A DNA stretch of 64,000 nt. Source: Arma custos (Eukaryota > Arthropoda > Insecta > Hemiptera > Pentatomidae). Made by a program: the position numbers and the translations under genes. The notes below the pieces were generated by a model. It was given only the letters and a program-made list of their open reading frames with translations, made no database searches and was not told the DNA's origin. Of this stretch, positions 57,008-64,000 are shown piece after piece. The stretch covers positions 15,325,289 through 15,389,288 of the forward strand of contig CM073759.1 in the NCBI GenBank assembly GCA_037127475.1. Direction: 5' to 3'. Positions within the stretch are counted from its first letter, which is position 1, and every line of letters begins with the position of its first letter.

Positions 57008-58638
57008 GTTCTCCAGCTGATTCCGCGTAGATAGAAGTCTTTGATGATTTCTTGTTTAATGGGGTTTGCCTTCAAAACACGGCAGTTTACTGCATGAAAG
57101 TTGTGGGTTTGCAGATGGTCGACAACCAGCTAGCCAGATGGGACTTATGAGGGAGGAGAATGGGGTATTTGTCCAATACTCTATGGATGAGTTCCTTAAT
57201 CTGCTGCACACCCTAAAAATACCTTTTGTGGAAAATTAAAAGTTGAGCGTATTCCTTCAGGATCTTGTGTAGTTCTAGAAGGGCTTTTTTACGGAGCCCC
57301 TGACCTCTAGCTGGAAGGTGGTTGGAAAAAAGGACAAAAAAGATCGGAGGGTCTAACAGGAATTGTTTGATAAAAAATTTCAATTGACTTTGGTTCACCA
57401 AACTGCTTGGGTTAAATGCATAATTTGTTACTGGGAAGAGTGGCATTTGTTGATTTGGATGTTATATGATCTATGGCCATAGGATTAACCTTAAAATCCT
57501 TATCCTTAACATAAGTGTGTTGAACACACTAAGTGGAACCTTTGACGAGTTGTGTTGGCAAGGGTGAATATGTGAGGCTGGATACTGCAACCTTTGAAGG
57601 GCAAATTCTATCTCCGATTTTCTTAACTGGACAACCAATCATAAGCATATCTTAACTTGCAGAAAACGAGGGGAACTGTTCCGAGAACATTGTTGTTTGA
57701 ACTGAACTGCTGGCTAGAACCAAAACCAATGAAAAACTTTTCTTCTTTTTTCTGTGTATCTTCATCTTTCTCTTTGGTCACAAGATCTTTATGAACCAAG
57801 GTGTGATTGGGTTTCCTGTGCTGGCATTAATGATATTTGGATCAACAGTTCTTAGTGTAATGGCACATTGTGAAGGCATTTAAATCATATGGTCTTATTG
57901 GTTTGTGTCTCCAAGAGAAGATTGATAGAGTCCTCACTCTTGGCTAAACTGTGAAGTCTCTTGCACTGCAGACATTGAGTAGATTTTGATTTAAATTCCC
58001 GTGATTCTTTGGATTGGATTAATGGAATGACACAACATTATACTTTGAGGGATTCCTGTTTGGATAAGTGAACAAATTGGCGAAACCAGGAGCTAACTTA
58101 ACTTCTGCATTGTTTTAAAAAGTAACTTATTTATTAGAAATAACATAATGTAACTTAAACATAATGTAATTTTATGCATTGCCTATATTCTATCATATAT
58201 AATTTTCTAATGCCTTTACTATATTATAATAAAGTTAATTTCATATTTTACTTTATTTCACATAATTTCAAATTAAAACCTTGTCTATTGTGTTGAATGA
58301 ACTCTTTTCATTTGAACAATTACTTACAGAAATTGTAAAGATTTTAATGAAATTAGAGATTGAATCAATTGTAAAGATAACTTCTAATAAACATGTCAAT
58401 AATTCAAATAAAATAAGTGTTTGAAAAAAAAATGTTATTGAAATTGATAAAGTTTATTAAATACCTTATGCCTTCACTAAACATCATAATTGTCAGAATA
58501 ATTTTATATTCTAGCACAGTTTATAGATGAAACAAAATTTAATATGTCATCACCAACATTTAAAAACATAACCCAATTCTTGAATTGGGATTGTCTTTGA
58601 ATCGCAAGATCATGCAAAATAACAGTATTATAAAATAA
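57008..58638. other. No assigned gene; old minus-strand reading frame at 57446-57010
   Basis: On the minus strand, 57446-57213 (GLRKKALLELHKILKEYAQLL) continues after a TAG as IKELIHRVLDKYPILLPHKSHLASWL. No intron and several stops, so it could be a processed pseudogene; I do not recognise the parent. 57450-58638 is AT-rich with nothing seen. No polyadenylation signal for the zinc-finger gene could be chosen with confidence. Confidence 0.35.
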
Positions 58639-60682
58639 CTAGCTGCGAACTAGCGTTGCTCAGGTTAAAATACATTGCATGTTTAATGGCATAAAAAATA
58701 AATGAGGATACATTTTTTAACATAGATATAGATTTCTATTTTCGATAGTGGGGGACTTATTCAGCCATTATACATGCAATATATAGAGAGTAAACTAATT
58801 AACGAATTGAAATAATTTTAAGAAAAAGCTTAGTAAATGAAGAATTTATGTTTTATTTACATATTATATTATTCATATACATATTACATGTTACATTATA
58901 TATTGACATATACATATCATACGTTTACATTTTTTATTTTAGTATTATTTTTTGTTTTGAATTTATTTTTACAACACTTGCTTATACACTACATTTATAG
59001 TTTTGTTGTTTGGACTGTAAATAAACAAATTTCGAGGTGATCCTACTTGTGAGCATGGGACAATATAATTGGCCATGTGCAAAGCATGGTTCCCTTAAGT
59101 CAACTCCACAGTACTGGAATGTTTGGCCCAGTGCTTTGTTAATAATCATGCTGTAAGCCAACTTCACCGGGAACTGTAAGCATTTAAAAGTAAAGGGCAA
59201 TCCATTTGATATTAAAGGTATCCCTGGTATAAATACTATCTTTCCTTTTCCTTTACCAGTCATTATACTGGCTTCGATGACGTTAATTTGTAGCTGTTTG
59301 ATGCAGAGTCTCTTACCATTACACAGTCTGTGCGAGTTCAGATTTCGTAATAAAATAACTGGTGAACCAATTTTTAATTTAAGACAGTGTAATGGCATTC
59401 CTGGAACATTGAATGAATTCAAAAATTCAGTAGGATAATTGACGTTTTCTAGCTCATCAGTCATTGTATCAATTGACATGTAAATTTTCTCTTCCGCCGA
59501 ATCAATTCCTGGATGATGTTGATGTCGTTGACAATCTCGTTCTTCGTGGCTAGAATAATTCGGTCGCGTAATCATTCTGAATTGGTATAATTTTCAATAA
59601 TATTTGGATATACTTCATTAATAAGTTGTTCAGGTGTTTCAAAAACATTACATAACTCATTAGTTAATGTTATTTGGCCAGTATTTTCGTCTATTGGATA
59701 GGTCTCTTCTCCCATTTGTAAAAGTTTTTCAGAAAATTCTTGTGTCTTTTCATCTCCTGAAATCTTCGCCCTCATGTTCGTTGTTAATTTGATTATTTTT
59801 ACGTGTTCCCATATGGAGGACTTTGGCAAGCATTAATTTCATCTGCCGGTGTCGATTTGGGAATGACAGGAAGCGTTTGACGAAAATCATCTGATAGTAT
59901 TAACAACACACCTCCCATTATATTCGTGTTGTCGCGTAAATCTTGAAGTGTTCTATTGGGTGCTTCTAGTGATTTTCTATGGGCCATTGTGCTTTCCTCC
60001 CATATAATGGCTTTGCACTGTTTGTATATTTGCCCACGAGCTGATGATTTTTTTTCGACATTTTGGAACTTTCTAGATCAATCTAGAAATTTTTAAAACT
60101 TACTAGAACATTCCAGATCAGTTATAAATGTTTCACACATTTTGAAACTTTCAAGACCATTTCAGAAATTTTGAGATCTTTTCAGGACAGAAATATATGT
60201 TTTCTCATCTTCGCTCGCGTGGTATTTGGTCTGCCACATGAAGTTTCGTGACAGATCATTTTATAAATAATTTAATATTTTTTTACATTAAGTTACTCGT
60301 ACATCCAAAATTTCAGATGTCTAACTTCAAAACTGACGGATTCTATACCATCTTTGAACCCCTATTATATTAAAGGGGAAACCCTTGAGGGTGGAGTTAT
60401 CCAAATTTCTTTCTTAAATTATACAAAAACCTATCTTCAAATTTCAAAATGCTAAGTTCCTGATTTGCATTTAATTATGCACTATAATGGATTCTCCACA
60501 GAACACAAAATACCGTCTGGGGGCACTTGCCCCCGTGCCCTCCATAAATCCGCCATTGCTGTAGCCTATATGTTATTCTGATGTATAACCTATATTACCA
60601 TAAAGTTTCATCCAAATCTGTTCAGTAGTTTTTGCGTGAAAGAGAGACAAACATACAAATTTTCGCATTTATAATAGTAGGA
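58639..60682 (-). mobile_element. Helitron, internally deleted
   Basis: On the minus strand it starts TCCTACTATTATAAATGCG (60682), the usual insect Helitron 5' end followed by ttcacgcaaaaactactgaac, and ends ...cctgagcaacgctagttcgcagCTAG (58639). It is set between A and T (60683, 58638) with no target duplication. It carries the C-terminal part of the helicase; the Rep domain is gone. Confidence 0.85.
58982..60060 (-). pseudogene. Helitron helicase, C-terminal half
   Basis: Minus strand, three shifted frames. 60060-59799: CKAIIWEEST (Walker B region; DEA replaced by EES), NRTLQDLRDN, GGVLLILSDDFRQTLPVIP..TPADEI. 59829-59572: IKLTTNMRAK. 59575-58982: YPTEFLNSFNVPGMPLH, LKIGSPVILLRNLN, LCNGKRLCIK, LPFTFKCLQFPVKLAYSMIINKALGQTF, LREPCFAHGQLY. 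PIF1-family motifs IV to VI. N-terminal Rep and Walker A deleted. Confidence 0.85.
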
Positions 60683-61660
60683 TATCAAAACAACAGTTTC
60701 ACTCATGTTCTTTTTGTTATTTTAAAAACTATTATCATGTGATTTGCCTTTAATTATGTACTATAATGGATTCTCCACAGTACCTAAAAAACTGTGTCTG
60801 GTCCCCAGGTGTGTGTGGTCCCTTGCTCCCGTGCCCCCCCATAAATCCACCCACCGCGACCAAACTCCCTTACTATCACCTGGAGACCAAGGGGTATTTA
60901 CCACCCCAAAGGGAAGTTGATTGGGGTTGGTGGTGATAGAGAAAACTGTGTCTACGTACGAACAAAGCATTTTCTTTTTTGGTACTAAGGAGTCCATTCT
61001 GTGACGATTTGTGATCATCTGTTTCCTTCATACCGAAGAAGATGCCCAGCCCATTTCCTTATCCTTTTATCCTTATCCCCTAGCTAAAACCTCTCATTAT
61101 TTTCTAAACTCCTTCATAAACACATTGAAAAAATAATAATAATAAGTACTCTAAAATTAAAAAAAAAATCTTGTACTTGAGTGTGCAGGCTATAATGCGT
61201 CTTATTATTAATGGGAGAGATGCAGCTATGAAACATTTGAAACTTAGCCGGGATACAAGACATTTTTATCACTTCAAAGTTTCAAAATGAGGAAAAATCT
61301 TTCATGCATTTAAAGAAAATTGATACAATTTGATTATCAGAAGATTTTTTTAATTGGAAAAAATAGGCCTATGGGTACATATATTATCGAATACGTACGT
61401 ACGAATACGGCTTCGCTCACGTGGAATTCGGTCTACCACATACAGTTTCGTGACAGATCATGTTAAATAAATAATTTAATTTCTTTTAACTGAAAGTTAC
61501 TCGTACAGCCAAAATTTCAGATGTCAGAACTTCAAAACTGATGGATTCCATACAATATTTGAACCCCTGTTATATTAAGGGGTGGAATTATTCAAATTCC
61601 TTTCTTAGTGCTCATTTAAGCTATACAAAGAAATTATCTGCAAATTTCAAAATGTTAAGT
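60683..61660. repeat. Helitron-related repeats, direct copies
   Basis: 60720-60850 repeats 60470-60560 (ttaattatg.actataatggattctccacag; cccgtgcc), and 61410-61640 repeats 60200-60420 (gtttcgtgacagatcat; acttcaaaactga.ggatt). So parts of the same internal Helitron sequence lie outside the element, probably from a second, older copy. No coding. Confidence 0.6.
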
Positions 61661-61912
61661 TCAGTGGTTTCTGCTGTGCGTTGACCGCTGGGTGTGTTTA
61701 TCAATCAGGTTACAGTTTTATATAAAATTGGCCTGTGTGGTGTGTTGATAAAATGTAGCCTATGTCCTTCCCCAGGCTTGAGATTATCCATATCAAATTT
61801 CAGCATAGACGAATCAGCACAGCCGTGAAACATACATTGACACTGATTAACAAACGGGACGGACAGAAGTTACTTTCGTTTACAGTTGTTCGTGTCAGTA
61901 AAGGATTAGTGT

Positions 61913-62095
61913 GTAATGTTGTTGTATCTTGATCTCGTTTTCCGCCATGTGTTTAGGAATAGAGAGAATAGAAGGTGATATACAGGTTATATATTCTATG
62001 TGTTATGTATTAATTCCAATTGAAATAAAGTATGTTTTCTTGTTTTGCCAAAACGCGTGTGTTATTTTTCAAATACCGGACATTCCAAACATAAT
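61913..62095 (+). mobile_element. Putative 5' LTR and primer-binding site of Ty3/Gypsy element
   Basis: Starts tgtaatgttgttg; contains gatatacaggttatatattc (TATA-like) and aataaag near 62023; ends about ccaaacataataa before ttggcgacgagga, a usual tRNA-primer-binding sequence in Mag-like Gypsy elements. Cannot be confirmed because the 3' LTR is outside the window. Confidence 0.5.
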
Positions 62096-62256
62096 AATTG
62101 GCGACGAGGAATAAAACATCGAATAGTTCAGCATTAATGACTGCTATCAAACCGAATATCAAGATTCAAAATCGTTTCTAACCTCCGTCTACGAACGTCA
62201 CTACGTTTTTCATCATACTACAGGTATCTTATTTTTCATTATACATACAGTTTACA

Positions 62257-64000
62257 ATGGATGAGAATCAATTCAAAAGTTTTTTAGAAACGTTCTCCCA
62301 GGCACTTGCGTACAATCAAAAAGCTCTTGTTAAACAGTTGATAGCGGCCGGAGGCATTACTGGTAATGGTAATGTTGCACCGTTTGAACGATTTGAGTCA
62401 ACATTGGAGAAATTCTCTTCATACCTCGAACGTTTCGAAAACTATGCCGCTATGAAAAACGTTACCTGTGATAAGAAAAAATCCCAGTTACTTTTGAGTT
62501 CAATAGGCCCTATTCAATACAACAATTTGGCCACATTTCTAGGACCTGAGAGACCGTTGAACTCACTTGATTACAAATCACTTTCAGAGGAATTTTCGAG
62601 GATGCTGATGCCCGCTGGGAATGTTGTTGTTGCTCAACATTATTTTCTATCTTGCTACCAACAGGACTGTCAGTCTATTTCTGAATATGTTGCTACGCTA
62701 CGACGTCATCTGTCAGATTGTGAGTTTTATGTCGAATGCACTGAATCTACGTGTAAGAGAAAAGTCTCGATATCTGAAGTTTTCTTGCGGACTCAGTTTG
62801 TGCGAGGGATCCGCGACGATTGGATCCGCGAATTATTATTACAAGCTAATATTACTAAGTTTGATGACATTTTTAAAAAAGCATTGGCATTGGAAGCTTC
62901 GCGAATTCAAAGTAAGGAAATGAGTAGCATGAGCTCCTCCCTTGCTCTCACACCGGGATTTTCATCCAACTCAAGTGATGTTAACAAAGTTTCACGTCGT
63001 TCAAATACAGACAAAGCTGGTTCGCGTCCTCACCACCCCCGGGACACCACTCCAAGCTCGCGTCGTCGTCCTCCATCACGTTCGCGGGATTTTTATCGCA
63101 CATTGGGAATTGAAAATTTATATTTTCGATGCGGGAAAAGTTCTCATAAATCAAATGACTGCCAAATCGACCGAGAAAAACTAAGATGCACTTCATGTTT
63201 CGCACAAGGTCATGTTTCAAGAGTGTGTATCAAAACCTTATCTAAATTACCTGTTGATTCTAAGCAAATCGGACATGAATCTGACGAAAGCCACTCTGAT
63301 CATTCAACCCAGTCTTACGGATGCAATGCTATTACACATGTCTCGTCTAGCGTAATTGATTTATATGAACTCAATGCCTGCTCAGGGAAGTATATCATAA
63401 CTGTGTCTCTCAACAGTAAACCTTTCAAAATGGACTTGGATTCTGGTGCGAAATTCTCTATTCTGCCGGCAGACAAATTACAACAGCTTAACCTCAAAAA
63501 AGACCTTTTGCCTGCGCATATTAGCTTCAGAGCTTTTTCAAAGGACATCGTTCCCTGCAAGGGTAAAATAAACGTTGCAGTAACCTACAAAAACAAACGC
63601 ATTTTAGCCGACCTGTACATTGTTCCTCCTGGCCATGACGCTCTTTTGGGTCGCGACTGGATAAGGAAGCTTGGACTAGAACTTAAACAGATCGATGCAG
63701 AGATGTCACTTAAACATGTTCCTCAGGATTTCACAGATTTCTACGCCTTAAATGAGGTTGGCATTCTTAATGAGTTTCCTGAGGTATTCGAGGAAAAAAT
63801 TGGGTGTGTCCCAAATTGCAAAATTTCCTTGACATTGCGGGAAAATGCCAAGCCAATCTACACCAGAGAACGCACAGTACCATTTGCTCTTCGTGCTCGA
63901 GTGGAACGGGAGCTTGACTCACTTGAAAAATCTGGCATTATTACACCAGTGGCTACGAGTGATTGGGGATCTCCCCTTGTTGTAATTCCAAAACCAGATG
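62257..64000 (+). CDS. Ty3/Gypsy gag-pol polyprotein, open to window edge
   Basis: ATG 62257 opens a single frame of 581 codons with no stop. Gag: MDENQFKSFLETFSQAL start, then a capsid-like region (EEFSRMLMP, QHYFLSCYQQ, FLRTQFVRGIRDDWIR). An Arg/Ser-rich basic stretch near 260-285. Two zinc knuckles: one at 289-302 with Tyr289 instead of the first Cys, then C311-X2-C-X4-H-X4-C intact. Protease LDSGA at 394-398. Then LLGRDWI and the start of RT (SGIITPV..SDWGSPLVV). Gag and pol in one frame, as in Mag/K02A2.6-type elements. RNA-templated mobile element; likely recent. Confidence 0.9.
   Translation, partial: MDENQFKSFLETFSQALAYNQKALVKQLIAAGGITGNGNVAPFERFESTLEKFSSYLERFENYAAMKNVTCDKKKSQLLLSSIGPIQYNNLATFLGPERPLNSLDYKSLSEEFSRMLMPAGNVVVAQHYFLSCYQQDCQSISEYVATLRRHLSDCEFYVECTESTCKRKVSISEVFLRTQFVRGIRDDWIRELLLQANITKFDDIFKKALALEASRIQSKEMSSMSSSLALTPGFSSNSSDVNKVSRRSNTDKAGSRPHHPRDTTPSSRRRPPSRSRDFYRTLGIENLYFRCGKSSHKSNDCQIDREKLRCTSCFAQGHVSRVCIKTLSKLPVDSKQIGHESDESHSDHSTQSYGCNAITHVSSSVIDLYELNACSGKYIITVSLNSKPFKMDLDSGAKFSILPADKLQQLNLKKDLLPAHISFRAFSKDIVPCKGKINVAVTYKNKRILADLYIVPPGHDALLGRDWIRKLGLELKQIDAEMSLKHVPQDFTDFYALNEVGILNEFPEVFEEKIGCVPNCKISLTLRENAKPIYTRERTVPFALRARVERELDSLEKSGIITPVATSDWGSPLVVIPKPD

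Noticed and set aside
60761..61018. 85-codon minus-strand ORF
   Set aside because: Lies in Helitron-type repeats also found at 60470; no conserved motif.

Overview
This window is AT-rich, intron-containing eukaryotic DNA, most likely from an insect. The evidence is the set of repeats: BEL/Pao and Ty3/Gypsy LTR elements, several LINE families, Penelope-like elements (PLEs), a Helitron with the usual insect 5' end, Tigger/pogo DNA transposons and a tRNA-derived SINE. I cannot place the species; a hemipteran-like genome is a guess. There are no bacterial operons, and almost every long reading frame belongs to a mobile element.

Layout. 1-5480 is part of a long fold-back element (copy A): two ~1.06 kb inverted arms round a ~1.2 kb centre, then an outer arm that ends in ~210-bp tandem repeats. 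It sits in the 5' LTR of a BEL/Pao retrotransposon (5481-11278), which also carries a 700-bp MITE in that LTR and a LINE in its body. 11.3-13.5 kb holds an inverted-repeat element with a palindromic PLE fragment inside, and a SINE. 13.63-26.29 kb is fold-back copy B, about 6 kb of element swollen to 12.7 kb by two PLE fragments, a solo LTR and a DNA transposon with 40-bp inverted termini.

From 26.38 to 56.92 kb I infer one host gene on the + strand: a C2H2 zinc-finger gene with a tiny first coding exon (MDQI), a series of 39-66 bp cassette exons, all phase 1-1, most with a PsiKxE (SUMO-consensus) motif, and a last exon with six good zinc fingers. Its introns are full of mobile elements: a LINE, a PLE remnant hit by a palindrome, a Tigger and a pogo-type element, a nearly intact PLE (37206-41845), more LINEs, and a Jockey-like LINE split by a 5-kb PHD/FP-domain LINE and by a second PLE (51568-55649). 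Target-site duplications or restored host reading frames fix several insertion points to the base.

The right end has a Helitron (58639-60682, minus strand), Helitron-like repeats, and the start of an open Ty3/Gypsy element (putative LTR near 61.9 kb, gag-pol from 62257, running off the window).

The most unusual points are: the cassette-exon zinc-finger gene; canonical PCNA-binding (PIP-box) motifs in two unrelated transposons (the Tigger transposase and the PLE protein, kept in both PLE copies); four hammerhead-ribozyme motifs in PLE terminal repeats, one pair face to face; and the large noncoding fold-back family.
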